From NCBI GenBank assembly GCA_027491235.1, contig JAIXWO010000011.1:62001-126000 (forward strand): 64,000 nt of DNA, in the 5' to 3' direction. Positions 54,101 through 61,937 of this stretch are shown here, one piece after another (the stretch's first letter is position 1; each line of letters starts with the position of its first letter). Source of the DNA: Sphingomonadales bacterium (GTDB taxonomy: Bacteria; Pseudomonadota; Alphaproteobacteria; Sphingomonadales; Sphingomonadaceae). A program made the translations under genes and the position numbers. The notes under the pieces are model-generated. The model was given only the letters and a program-made list of their open reading frames with translations. It was not told where the DNA came from and searched no databases.

Positions 54101-54286
54101 TTCTATAATAGCGAAATGTCCCCCTCCTCGGCTGCGGTGACATACCGGCCCGAAGGATCAGGTCAGAAGGTCAGGTCGGCCATGTTTAACCTGGAGCTGA
54201 TCCCAGACCCTGCCGCGTGGCTCACTGAGCGACTGGGGCCATTGGCCGACTGCGAAGTTGTCACGGGCGCGGATCTGGCCGCCTGA
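51107..54286 (+). CDS. Toprim-domain protein fused to an Fe-S (XPD/DinG-like) helicase-like region
   Basis: A 1059-residue multidomain protein with a GTG start (Met at residue 11 is an alternative). N-terminal region (about 35-75) like plasmid primases (GQWFDHEAGCGGGFVALVAH). Toprim domain about 205-300 with catalytic Glu211 (VCEGWATG) and the ADND pair near 256-259. Then an ATPase: Walker A DVGLGKTS (377-384), four cysteines C449, C470, C481, C487 before a QVIICAHDSLFH block, and Walker-B-like LLVIDEGFW (about 523-530). The cysteine set between motifs I and II recalls the 4Fe-4S helicases XPD/DinG. Likely replication or maintenance of the island. Confidence 0.75.
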   Translation: MTGASHFHAAMVDRLPQLLFELLGKPSAKTSTDWRYRRKGSLSVRVNSAKAGQWFDHEAGCGGGFVALVAHELGCDTDNARDWVADRTGIRPNGTGTTKAVVRAQPKTPEPSREELAAKARYEAQRILANAKPAPANHPYLIDKGIQPHGILIDAAGRLVIGLRDIGGIIHTVQRIDGHGNKRFLTGGAKADHFTVIGEWTEGTSHLLVCEGWATGASIHEATGEPVVVAFDAGNLIRVTRVLRRRYPNLELTIVADNDAKPERNDNPGVAAATEAARDNDARLALSDFAGDANDLVRAEGLEALRAVIAAARWVGGKDPTYPAPEHDVAGARAELASRIATFMDEVAAFYETAAQNLGEGDTANAPKPPLLGLPVDVGLGKTSQVRDQIIAALAAKRLGGGKVVFAVPRHDLGEEQVDAFSRAGVAAVLWKGRTAPDPVPDNPDQRMCLDPDAQADALAAELSVEQAICKVKRDSKTFYCPHYEVCGYQRQKLIAKSAQVIICAHDSLFHAMPQVIGRPALLVIDEGFWQSGLRGTDSPAQITVDSLDPYDADLRCYDHKNGYDYPETQFLIEHRLKLWKVLERHREGPLRLADLRTARLTPTICRDAAKLERGRLRDPGILPGMSAAERAKRLGAVMPRRRNAWAPPGRAAAMWSILAEALDAGHDAWGVQVGRMHTPNGTVRSLDLLWRSSIRTGWIENIPVLHIDATMRQELVTPFLPGISVAPAVSARTPHVRIRQVLGAPVSSKALVPGPHAKDRDHTTAANNQRALRTYLSARTLQMGARTAPVLAIGQMRAISALTEGDLPANLETAHFNALSGLDRWGQVAGMVIMGRTLPAPSVIAKLQIALTGRPPQEDNDNESWWYPLTERVIRRPNGRSRMVMGEHHPDPIAEAIRWNICEGELIQAMGRGRGVNRTAESPLQIDLLTDIVLPITADKLIDWAALVPSRIDMMASRGVVLDNAADRAKCFPDLWPTREIAKKDAKRRGTNGYYRIFYNSEMSPSSAAVTYRPEGSGQKVRSAMFNLELIPDPAAWLTERLGPLADCEVVTGADLAA
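54070..54129. repeat. 60-bp near-perfect inverted repeat inside the coding sequence
   Basis: Two 27-bp arms, 54070-54096 and 54103-54129, around a 6-base loop; only a short central stretch of each arm (CATTT against GAAAT) fails to pair. The AT-rich inner part (GCTATTATAG/CTATAATAGC) contrasts with the GC-rich surroundings. It encodes about residues 989-1008 of the Toprim protein. Confidence 0.7.
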
Positions 54287-55033
54287 CCGGCGCGGGAATT
54301 AATCCCCCCCCGGGGGGGGGAGGGTAAAACTATAAAGGGTTCGAGTGGGAAACCGCTCTCGATCCAAAATTCACGCAACCGCGAATTAACGACCGGGGGT
54401 CAGATTTATATAATGACCTAATATCAGATACTTGTGCGATCTGCGCTGTGTGATTTTGCGCCAATTGCGCGCAGCGTGTGTCGGGGGATCCCTTTACCGA
54501 CCGCCTTATGAAAACCCGTCCATCTCCTAGTATGAGATGAAGGCGCCGCCGGCAGCCTTACTCGGTTATTATGGAGCTTCCGGCTATCGCACCTACATGA
54601 ACTGTTACGGGCTCAAGTTCGATCTCGTAAGCCAGGACATCATGCTGAAGGTCGTGCTGGGCGCCGACTGCTTCATTGACCAGCCACTTCCGCCGCTACC
54701 TCGCGGGCCAAATTTTATGCCCGGATCCATCGATCTGACGGCTCGGTTGCCCCGGAGGTCGACTGTTATGTGCTAAGTGACCGGGAGGTCATGAAGGCCT
54801 ACTGTCAAGCGGTCGGACATCCTTGGCCATATGCCGATGAAACGGCCGACAGCGTCTGGCTCTACGGGGTCACGTTCAACATCGAGACTGGGCAAATCGA
54901 AGTGGTGAAGGCTTATGAGCGAACTCAAGCTGCCACCTGAGGACATGGCGGAGATTGACCGCCGGTTCTGGACTACAGTCGATGAGGAGCGACGACTATA
55001 CCAGGCAGTAAATAGAAAAATTAAATCAAAATA
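54287..55033. other. Gene-poor island edge with C8G9 palindrome and coding remnants
   Basis: Just after the Toprim gene there is a run of eight C then nine G (54304-54320), followed by AT-rich DNA to about 54535 with nothing recognised. From 54537 two overlapping frames are open in turn: one from 54537 reading MKAPPAALLGYYGASGYRTY and failing by 54776, another open from 54680 to a TGA at 54938. They look like pieces of frameshifted or truncated genes. No intact gene, RNA or insertion sequence is seen. Confidence 0.5.
54680..54940 (+). pseudogene. C-terminal fragment of an unknown protein
   Basis: An 86-codon open frame without a convincing start, reading protein-like sequence (EVDCYVLSDREVMKAYCQAV, then TADSVWLYGVTFNIETGQIE) to the TGA at 54938-54940. 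A frame switch near 54700 from the ORF beginning at 54537 is possible. No family recognised. Probably a decayed island gene. Confidence 0.4.
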
Positions 55034-55067
55034 TCAGCGCGTCGGAACCGGCAAATCTCCCGAATAA
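54915..55067 (+). CDS. Short reading frame, possible truncated gene start
   Basis: An ATG at 54915 overlaps the previous fragment's end and opens 50 codons (MSELKLPPEDMAEIDRRFWT...) with plausible coding character. It runs into AT-rich sequence and ends inside the convergent dehydrogenase gene. It reads like the N-terminus of a larger gene cut off at the island edge. Expression is doubtful. Confidence 0.35.
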   Translation: MSELKLPPEDMAEIDRRFWTTVDEERRLYQAVNRKIKSKYQRVGTGKSPE

Positions 55068-55903
55068 TCATAGAAACCTCGACCGGATTTTCGTCCAACC
55101 CACCCAGCTTCGACGTACTTTACCAGCAAAGGCGCCGGACGGTACTTCGAATCCCCCGTGGTGTTGTAAAGCACGCGGACGATGTCGAGGCAGGTGTCGA
55201 GCCCGACGAAATCGGCCAGTTCCAGTGGCCCCATCGGGTGGTTGAGGCCCAGGCGGCAGCCCTTGTCGATGTCGACAATGCTGGCCGTGCCCTGACCCAG
55301 CACGAAGACCGCCTCGTTGATCATCGGCAGCAGGATGCGGTTGACGACGAACCCGGGTTCATCCTCCGCCTGCACCACCTGCTTGCCAAGGCTTTCGGCG
55401 AAGGCGCGGGTGCGAGCGACGGTTTCGGCGCTGGTGGCAAGGCCGGGAATCACTTCGATCAGGCCCATGACCGGAACCGGGTTGAAGAAGTGCAGGCCGA
55501 TGAAGCGCGCCGGATCGGGCGAGCTGGTCGCCATGCGGGTGATTGGGATCGAGCTGGTGTTCGAAGCCATGATCGCATCGCCGCGCAGGACCTTGCCCGC
55601 CGCTTCAAAGATCTTGCGCTTGATCTCTTCCTTTTCGGTCGCCGCTTCGATGATCAGGTCGGCCTCAGCCATGGCGGCATAGTCGCCGATCGGGGTAATC
55701 CGGGTGAGGGCGGCTTCGGCATCAGCAGGGGTGATCTTGTCGCGCCCGACCAGGCGGGTCAGCGCCTTGTCGATCCCGGCCTTGGCCTTTTCCGCCAGTG
55801 CGATATCGACATCGGAGAGGAGGACCTTGATCCCTTTTTGAGCACTGGCTTGGGCAATCCCGGAACCCATCTGACCTGCACCAATGATGCCGACAATCTT
55901 CAT
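55034..55903 (-). CDS. 3-hydroxyacyl-CoA (3-hydroxybutyryl-CoA) dehydrogenase
   Basis: A 289-residue NAD-dependent beta-oxidation/PHB-type enzyme. The start at 55903 has AAGGTG about 7 bp upstream. The dinucleotide motif GAGQMG is at 8-13, SNTSSIPI follows, and the catalytic His138/Glu150 pair lies in GLHFFNPVPVMGLIEVI; EDEPGFVVNRILLPMINEA precedes the C-terminal domain. The short single-domain length fits 3-hydroxybutyryl-CoA dehydrogenases. Codon composition is typical of the chromosome, unlike the genes to its right. Confidence 0.9.
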   Translation of the reverse strand: MKIVGIIGAGQMGSGIAQASAQKGIKVLLSDVDIALAEKAKAGIDKALTRLVGRDKITPADAEAALTRITPIGDYAAMAEADLIIEAATEKEEIKRKIFEAAGKVLRGDAIMASNTSSIPITRMATSSPDPARFIGLHFFNPVPVMGLIEVIPGLATSAETVARTRAFAESLGKQVVQAEDEPGFVVNRILLPMINEAVFVLGQGTASIVDIDKGCRLGLNHPMGPLELADFVGLDTCLDIVRVLYNTTGDSKYRPAPLLVKYVEAGWVGRKSGRGFYDYSGDLPVPTR

Positions 55904-56042
55904 ATTTTCACCTTTCGTAGTCTTTCCGGGCACTGAAGCAGCTTCACTTGAACGAGATTCGGGTAGTTTCTCACGTCTCTAGGTCTAATTGTGGAACGAG
56001 AATCATGTTGCGTTTCGCATTATGGAACGCTATCTCATTTTT

Positions 56043-57239
56043 ATGGACGAAACAAACACTCTGACGCCATCTTGGCCAAGCTTCGACTGGGAAGATCCAC
56101 TCTCGTGTGAAACCCTCTTTGACGAAGAAGAGAGAATGATCCGAGACACGGCTCGATCGTTCGCGAGCGAAACTCTCGCGCCGATCGTTCGGGACGCTAA
56201 CCGTAATGAGAAATATGATCGCAATTTGATGCGGTCTTTCGGATCTGCAGGTTTATTGGGTCCAACAATTAAAGGGTATGGCTGCGCAGGTACTTCCTAC
56301 ACAGCCTACGGTTTAATTGCTCGGGAAGTTGAGCGCGTCGACTCCGCCTACCGCTCTGCTTTCTCTGTGCAATCCTCACTCGTCATGTACCCAATTTACG
56401 CCTACGGGTCTGAGAAACAGCGCGAAGCTTACCTGCCCAAGCTCGCCAGTGGTGAATGGATTGGCGCGTTTGGCTTAACCGAACCAAATGCTGGCTCCGA
56501 CCCAAACAGCATGCAGACTCGGGCCCGGGAAACAGCAGCTGGATACGTAATCAGCGGGTCAAAGATGTGGATTACATCGGCCCCCCTGGCCGACGTTTTT
56601 GTGGTTTGGGCAAAATGTGACGACGGCCGTATCCGGGGGTTTATTCTGGAACGGGGCGACCCGGGCCTTTCTACTCCAACAATTGAAGGGAAATTCTCCC
56701 TCCGTGCTTGGAGTACCGGTGAAATCGTTATGTCTGACGTCGAGATTCCAGCGGATCGTGTACTCCCAAATGTGGAAGGTCTTAAAGGTCCCTTTGGCTG
56801 CTTGAATAACGCGAGGTTCGGTATCGCTTGGGGCGTGATAGGCGCAGCGGAATATTGTTGGATGTCTGCGCGCCAGTATGGCTTGGACCGTTCACAGTTC
56901 GGTCGTCCGCTTGCCGGGACACAATTATTTCAGCGCAAGTTGGCCGATATGCAAACTGAGATAGCGTTGAGTTTAGCGGCTTGCGCGCAGGCTGGTCGAT
57001 TGATGGATCAGCATAAGCTAGCCCCGGAATCAATCAGCCTACTTAAGAGAAATAACTGCGGTAAAGCCCTGGCGATCGCTCGTGAAGCTCGGGACATGCA
57101 TGGTGGGAATGGCATTAGCGATGAATTTCAAATCATTCGCCACGTCATGAACTTAGAAGCTGTAAATACCTACGAAGGAACTCACGACATCCACGCCTTG
57201 ATATTGGGGCGCGCTCAGACGGGTATTCCAGCTTTTTGA
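56043..57239 (+). CDS. Acyl-CoA dehydrogenase, glutaryl-CoA dehydrogenase type
   Basis: A 398-residue FAD enzyme. [17 protein letters not shown] and [18 protein letters not shown] are acyl-CoA dehydrogenase motifs. The C-terminal [20 protein letters not shown] contains the catalytic glutamate in the glutaryl-CoA dehydrogenase context. The start at 56043 matches the family length (about 395); earlier TTG or ATG codons add a poorly conserved leader and no ribosome site is clear. AT-rich codon use. Likely oxidative decarboxylation of glutaryl-CoA or an analogue. Confidence 0.85.
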   Translation: MDETNTLTPSWPSFDWEDPLSCETLFDEEERMIRDTARSFASETLAPIVRDANRNEKYDRNLMRSFGSAGLLGPTIKGYGCAGTSYTAYGLIAREVERVDSAYRSAFSVQSSLVMYPIYAYGSEKQREAYLPKLASGEWIGAFGLTEPNAGSDPNSMQTRARETAAGYVISGSKMWITSAPLADVFVVWAKCDDGRIRGFILERGDPGLSTPTIEGKFSLRAWSTGEIVMSDVEIPADRVLPNVEGLKGPFGCLNNARFGIAWGVIGAAEYCWMSARQYGLDRSQFGRPLAGTQLFQRKLADMQTEIALSLAACAQAGRLMDQHKLAPESISLLKRNNCGKALAIAREARDMHGGNGISDEFQIIRHVMNLEAVNTYEGTHDIHALILGRAQTGIPAF

Positions 57240-57338
57240 ATTGGCGTGGGATCTCACTTCGATCCGGACAATTCGTCCACGCTGGGAAGGCTGGCACTGA
57301 AACATCGGCGGCATAAATTGAAAAACGGGAGATTAACA

Positions 57339-58739
57339 TTGCGCGATTTCGGACTACTCATAAATGGCAGGATCGAAGCAGGAGCCAACCGATCTCCAGT
57401 TATTAATCCCGCGTCAGGGGCAGCTCTGGCTGAATGTCCTCGCGCATCAGTGGAACAAGCTGCGGCTGCGATTGACGCTGCAAAAGTCGCGTTCGCGTCC
57501 TGGAGCAACGAGCCAATCGAGGTTCGTCGAAGCGCTCTGATCTCGATTGCTGATGGAATTAAGTCAAACGCTGACGAAATGGCTCAACTATTGGTTTCCG
57601 AGCAGGGAAAACCATTAGCGGAGGCAGCGGCAGAGGTACTTTATACAGAATTGTTTTTCCGGGCGTTTGCGGAATTCACCCTTGAAGATCGCGTCATAGA
57701 AGAGTCAGATAGCAGGAGGGTTATATTGAGGCGCCAGCCCCTTGGGCCTGTCGTCGCTATTGTCCCTTGGAACTTCCCGCTCCTACTAGCCGCCTCAAAG
57801 ATCGCTCCAGCACTTCTTGCCGGCAACACAGTTGTTTTAAAGCCCGCCCCCACCACACCACTAACATCCCTATTGCTGGGCGAAATCTCCTCAAACCTCC
57901 TGCCCGCTGGCGTTTTCAACGTGATCACGGACCAAAACGATTTGGGAGATTTCCTAACCAGCCATCCAGACGTTCGAAAAGTTGCCTTCACAGGTTCGAC
58001 TGAGACAGGCAGAAAGGTCATGGCAAGCGCCGCCGCAACGATCAAACGGGTCACGCTTGAACTTGGCGGTAACGATCCAGCAATTGTGTTACCGGGAGCT
58101 GACATTCAAGCAACTGCTGCGGGAATTTTCGCTACGGCTTTCGCCAACTGCGGACAGGTGTGTATGGCCATTAAGAGGGTTTATGCTCACGAAAGTCTTT
58201 ATGACGAGCTGTGTCGAGAACTGGCACAACTCGCGGACGCTGCCGTTGTTGGAGATGGATTGAGTGAGGGAACGCAGATCGGACCTCTTCAAAACGAAGC
58301 GCAATTTTCAAAGTTGAAAAGCTATCTAAATAGCGTTGGTCATGCGGGGGAGATCATAGCAGGCGGCCACGTTATTGATCGTCCTGGATATTTTATGCGT
58401 CCGACAATTGTGCGAAATATTCAAGACGGACATCCGTTGGTCGATGAAGAGCAATTCGGCCCTATCCTTCCTATCATCCGCTATGCCGACCCAAAGGATG
58501 CTGTCCAGCGAGCGAATAACTCAAATCTTGGCCTAGGTGCATCAGTCTGGGGGCCAGTGGAACAGGCAGTCGAACTGGGCTCAAAGCTTGAGGCCGGTAA
58601 TGTTTGGATTAACAAGCATATGGATTTTGGCCCAACCATTCCTTTTGCGGGCGCTAAACAATCTGGGATCGGGGTCGAGCTTGCTGCTGAGGGGCTTGAC
58701 GAATACACTCAGATTCAGGTGCTTAATCAGGCAGTCTAG
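57339..58739 (+). CDS. NAD(P)-dependent aldehyde dehydrogenase
   Basis: A 466-residue aldehyde dehydrogenase when started at the TTG at 57339, preceded by GGGAGA; a GTG at 57246 would add 31 unconserved residues. IVPWNFPL, the cofactor loop FTGSTETGRKV, Glu241 in LELGGND and the catalytic Cys275 in NCGQVCMAIKR are present. Resembles succinate-semialdehyde-type enzymes, but the substrate is undetermined. It follows the glutaryl-CoA-dehydrogenase-like gene on the same strand, probably as an operon. Confidence 0.85.
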   Translation: MRDFGLLINGRIEAGANRSPVINPASGAALAECPRASVEQAAAAIDAAKVAFASWSNEPIEVRRSALISIADGIKSNADEMAQLLVSEQGKPLAEAAAEVLYTELFFRAFAEFTLEDRVIEESDSRRVILRRQPLGPVVAIVPWNFPLLLAASKIAPALLAGNTVVLKPAPTTPLTSLLLGEISSNLLPAGVFNVITDQNDLGDFLTSHPDVRKVAFTGSTETGRKVMASAAATIKRVTLELGGNDPAIVLPGADIQATAAGIFATAFANCGQVCMAIKRVYAHESLYDELCRELAQLADAAVVGDGLSEGTQIGPLQNEAQFSKLKSYLNSVGHAGEIIAGGHVIDRPGYFMRPTIVRNIQDGHPLVDEEQFGPILPIIRYADPKDAVQRANNSNLGLGASVWGPVEQAVELGSKLEAGNVWINKHMDFGPTIPFAGAKQSGIGVELAAEGLDEYTQIQVLNQAV

Positions 58740-58750
58740 TCGGATTGGGA

Positions 58751-58799
58751 GCTTGGATAGTCTGCTTGTTTCCATAGACAACGGGCCGGCTATCCAAGC
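58751..58799 (+). terminator. Stem-loop after the aldehyde dehydrogenase
   Basis: GCTTGGATAG at 58751-58760 is perfectly complementary to CTATCCAAGC at 58790-58799, with a 29-base loop, 12 bp after the stop codon. No U-run. It may be a terminator or a regulatory fold between this operon and the DUF3422 gene. Confidence 0.4.
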
Positions 58800-58825
58800 C
58801 CGTCAAAACTAGGCCACGCCTGTCA

Positions 58826-60111
58826 ATGACAATTTCTTTTTCAGAGCACCCAGACCGGCGCAATGTGGTCAGCGAGATGCATCTCAGACGCTGGCCTGAG
58901 ATAGACGCCCCAACATTAATTTTTCAGTTTCTTCGGCTGATGAACCCAGACGAAAGGGAGCTGGAAAATAAAGTTCTGAAAAGTCTTCCCATTGAATGGG
59001 ATTTAGATCGCTCGGAAGTTCGGCGACATTATGAAGGGCGGTTCAGAAACAAACTAAAATTTGTCTGGGAGCGGCATAGCGAAGCGACGGCAATCACCCT
59101 ATTTTTTGAGCCGCCGGCGCAGGCGGACCTATTAGCCTCCAAGCGCAATGCTGACTTACTGCATGCCTGCGACTTCTTGGCTCAGATCCCCGGCCAGGTT
59201 GTGCGCGCTACGGTCATCCTCGTCGTAAAAAGTGACGCAGATGCCGAAGATCTGCTACCTAGCCTGAAATTTTCGGCCTCTGAACTGATCAGTAGCTCAA
59301 TCGGCAGAAACGAATCCCAGCCGCCAAAGGTCTGGTCAGACTTCAGGATTGGAGCTGACGGTTTTGGGCAGCTTCTGGTTGCGGTTAACGGTTGCTCGCC
59401 ACAAGAACTTTCGCGTCTCATTCAGCGACTTCAGGAGCTGGGGAATTATCGGAACCTTGCGCTGTTGGGATTGCCCGTGGCTAGGTCAGCTTGGCATGAA
59501 CTGAACGAGATCGAGCGGCAGCTCTGCCAAATTGCAGAGGACGTTGCCCACCCGGATACGGTTGACGATTTACTGTTGGAGCGAGTGTCGGCCTTGTCTC
59601 TTGCATTGATTGCACATTCTACGCGGACGGGGTTCCGCATGGGAGCAACTGCCGCCTACGCGCAGCTTGTTGAAGACCGTCTCGAAGAATTGCAACCGCG
59701 TAGCGATCCCAAAGTCCAATCCTTGAACGACTTCACGCAAAGGCGTCTGCTTCCTGCTGTACGTACGTGCTCGGCGCTCGTGAGGCGGGAGGCAGAGCTA
59801 TCACAACGCGCCCGCGGATTCGGAAATCTCCTTAGGGCTAGGATAGAGGCGCGTATCCAAAAACAGAATGCGGATATGCTTACATCGATGGAGCGCAACG
59901 CAGCACTTCAAATAAGGATGCAGAAGATTGTAGAGGGCTTTCAGTCATTGCCCTAAGCTATTATGTTATGGGTCTATCTAGCTATTTGTTAAAGGGCTTA
60001 AAAATTCACATTTTTTCATTATCATACAATGAATTGATGGCTGCATTTGTTCCGTTCACATTGTTTTTTGTAACACTATCCATACACTCCATCAGGAGAA
60101 AAATTTTCTAA
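58826..60111 (+). pseudogene. DUF3422 family membrane protein, frameshifted near its end
   Basis: The first 376 codons (58826-59956) form an uninterrupted DUF3422 protein (RNVVSEMHLRRWPEIDAPTL; coiled-coil ending LRARIEARIQKQNADML). It stops at LP before the family's two C-terminal membrane helices. These are intact one frame over: from 59935 the sequence reads GLSVIALSYYVMGLSSYLLK, a second hydrophobic helix, and a final HSIRRKIF to a TAA at 60109. Loss of one G from the GAGGG run at 59933-59937 explains the break. Either a real mutation or a sequence error; if an error, the gene is intact at about 427 residues. Confidence 0.72.
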
Positions 60112-60128
60112 ATTCGGTAATTATTGAT

Positions 60129-61019
60129 TTATTTATTTCTAAATCTTATAACAGTCCTGAACCCAACATGGTCAGTTCCCATCGTGTAGTCTGCACTTTG
60201 ACGCGCAGCCGGGCGATATCTCAGACAGTAATTATCTGCGCAAAGCCACGACCCGCCTTTAATAACCGGGTTCTTACTTCCCGCCCATTTTGAAATGGTT
60301 AGCTCCCATACGTTACCCGCCATATCATATAGGCCATAGCCATTAGGTGGAAAACAGCCGACCGGAGCCACCCCTTTGAACCCATCTGCACCGGCGTCAA
60401 AAGTTGGGAACACGCCTTGCCAGTAATTGGCCTTCTTCTGGTCAGGCTTGTCGCCCCACGTATATTCCGCATCTCGAAGGCCGCCGCGGGCAGCTCTCTC
60501 CCATTCTTCCTCAGTAGGGAGATCGCGCCCCCGCCAATGAGCATACGCCAATGCGTCTTCTAAGGTAACTTGAACCACTGGGTCATTAGGACGAGCACGT
60601 CCCCCGCTTTGCCCATGCGGAAATCGCCAATTCGCGCTCTTGTCGAAGACCCACCACTGTCGAATATCATCCATTCCAGCGACCGAGGTAGGCTGGCGAA
60701 ACACGCCTCCACCTTCGCGCTCTCCAACGGTGCGATAACCGGTTGCATCTATAAACCGCTGGAACTCAGCATTAGTTATCTCATGAGAATCGATCAAAAA
60801 AGCAGGAACATAAACCTTGCGCTTCGGACGCTCTTCCGGCTGAAACCGCTCAGAACCAATTTGCGTCACGCCTGCAGGTATTCGGACCATTCCTTGCTTG
60901 GAGCTGGCTTCAACATGCTTGACGTCTAGACAGGCATTCCGAGGTTGATCATTTCCGCAGGCCGATACCGCAAGACATAACACAATTGCCTGGAAAACAT
61001 TAGCCTGCATATGATTCAT
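60129..61019 (-). CDS. Formylglycine-generating enzyme (SUMF1 family), lipoprotein
   Basis: A 296-residue SUMF1/FGE protein. The N-terminus is a lipoprotein signal (AIVLCLAVSACGN, lipobox Cys21). The catalytic domain includes GYRTVGEREGGG, LPTEEEWERAARGGLRDAEYTWG, GNVWELT, and near the end GGSWLCADNYCLRYRP with Cys260 and Cys265, the Cx4C pair needed to oxidise sulfatase cysteine to formylglycine. Export as a lipoprotein would place it outside the cytoplasm. It overlaps the IclR gene by 4 bp (ATGA) and is near a cysteine-type sulfatase. Confidence 0.85.
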   Translation of the reverse strand: MNHMQANVFQAIVLCLAVSACGNDQPRNACLDVKHVEASSKQGMVRIPAGVTQIGSERFQPEERPKRKVYVPAFLIDSHEITNAEFQRFIDATGYRTVGEREGGGVFRQPTSVAGMDDIRQWWVFDKSANWRFPHGQSGGRARPNDPVVQVTLEDALAYAHWRGRDLPTEEEWERAARGGLRDAEYTWGDKPDQKKANYWQGVFPTFDAGADGFKGVAPVGCFPPNGYGLYDMAGNVWELTISKWAGSKNPVIKGGSWLCADNYCLRYRPAARQSADYTMGTDHVGFRTVIRFRNK

Positions 61020-61876
61020 CGGTCGATTAATTTCGCCAAAGCACCGGCGACATGCACAAGATGAGGCCCGATTTTGTCTTGGAAGGCCTCACGAGAGATG
61101 GAAAAGATTGGCGCGCCGCAACCAAGCACCATAACGTGGTTCCCATTGACGAGGGGCGCGGCGACACTCCGGGTATCGCGATGCCATTCGCTTTCAACAA
61201 TACAATAGCCTTTCTGGGACACTTGCAGCCTAGCATCTTCAATGCGGCCCTCGAGATCTGGCCAAGCGTCACCATATTTGGCCGCTAGCGCTTCCAAGAT
61301 CGGCGCACGCTCCTGAGCACTAAGCCCGGCCAAATAGGCTCGCCCAATTGCAGACTTAGCAATCTCAATGGAAGCGCCGATGTCTAGTCGCATTGTGGCG
61401 GAAGATAGACCAGCACGTTCGTCGACGATCACCATCGATAACCCCTCACGCTCGGCTAGCATGACCGTACAATCGTGTTCGCTGGCCAGCCTCGTCATGA
61501 AGTCGTGAGCAACGTGCCTGACCCGAGATTGGCTCAGCAGAGGGTATCCTAATGACAGTGTCGCGAGACTGAGCTCGTATCGACCGTCAGTCTCGCGAAG
61601 ACGTAAATACCCCAGTTCGCGTAAAGTATGTGATAACCGAGAGACAGAAGGCTTAGGGATGCCAGTTATTTCAGTCAGTTCTTTATTGCTGAGGGGGCCG
61701 GCTCGCATTTGAAAGGCCTGCAACAACGTTAGGCCCCTAGCCAGCGAACTGCAAAACTTCCTGTCGGTCTGTTCCAGCTCTTCAAGCGACCGCCCGCTGA
61801 GGGGGGCCGGTTCAAGCGGAGGCAACGCCCCCAGCGGTTGTCGCTTTTCGCTAACCTCCGAATTTTCCATGCTCAT
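61016..61876 (-). CDS. IclR family transcriptional regulator
   Basis: A 286-residue regulator. After a Pro-rich leader, the winged HTH is at about 45-105 (LTLLQAFQMRAGPLSNKELTE, ITGIPKPSVSRLSHTLRELG). An effector-binding domain follows (DCTVMLAEREGLSMVIVDER, SAIGRAYLAGLSAQER, HRDTRSVAAPLVNG, VLGCGAPIFS). It probably controls the sulfatase/FGE genes; an inverted repeat lies 11 bp before its start. Translation is coupled to the FGE gene. Confidence 0.88.
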   Translation of the reverse strand: MSMENSEVSEKRQPLGALPPLEPAPLSGRSLEELEQTDRKFCSSLARGLTLLQAFQMRAGPLSNKELTEITGIPKPSVSRLSHTLRELGYLRLRETDGRYELSLATLSLGYPLLSQSRVRHVAHDFMTRLASEHDCTVMLAEREGLSMVIVDERAGLSSATMRLDIGASIEIAKSAIGRAYLAGLSAQERAPILEALAAKYGDAWPDLEGRIEDARLQVSQKGYCIVESEWHRDTRSVAAPLVNGNHVMVLGCGAPIFSISREAFQDKIGPHLVHVAGALAKLIDR

Positions 61877-61886
61877 TTAGAACTCC

Positions 61887-61919
61887 AAAAAGGAAGTCTT
61901 ACCATATTTCTTCCTTTTT
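61887..61919. promoter_or_regulatory. 10-bp inverted repeat between sulfatase and IclR genes
   Basis: AAAAAGGAAG at 61887-61896 pairs with CTTCCTTTTT at 61910-61919 around a 13-base loop. On the - strand this ends in a T-run and could terminate the sulfatase transcript. Its position just before the iclR-family ATG also suits an operator. Confidence 0.5.
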
Positions 61920-61937
61920 GCACGAGATTGATGCCGG

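Larger units (their letters stand above)
47425..55033. mobile_element. Putative serine-recombinase genomic island at tRNA-Ser
   Basis: A block bounded on the left by tRNA-Ser and on the right by broken coding fragments. It holds a large serine recombinase with DUF2924 and two hypothetical partners, an unknown 229-residue protein, and a Toprim/helicase protein. None belongs to core metabolism. A duplicated tRNA 3' end or other direct-repeat att site was not found, so the exact ends are uncertain. Large serine recombinases need not use tRNA genes. Confidence 0.55.

Noticed and set aside
60129-61019. SUMF1-family protein as EgtB or PvdO
   Set aside because: There is no DinB-like domain, and the Cx4C pair with a neighbouring cysteine-type sulfatase points to a formylglycine-generating enzyme.
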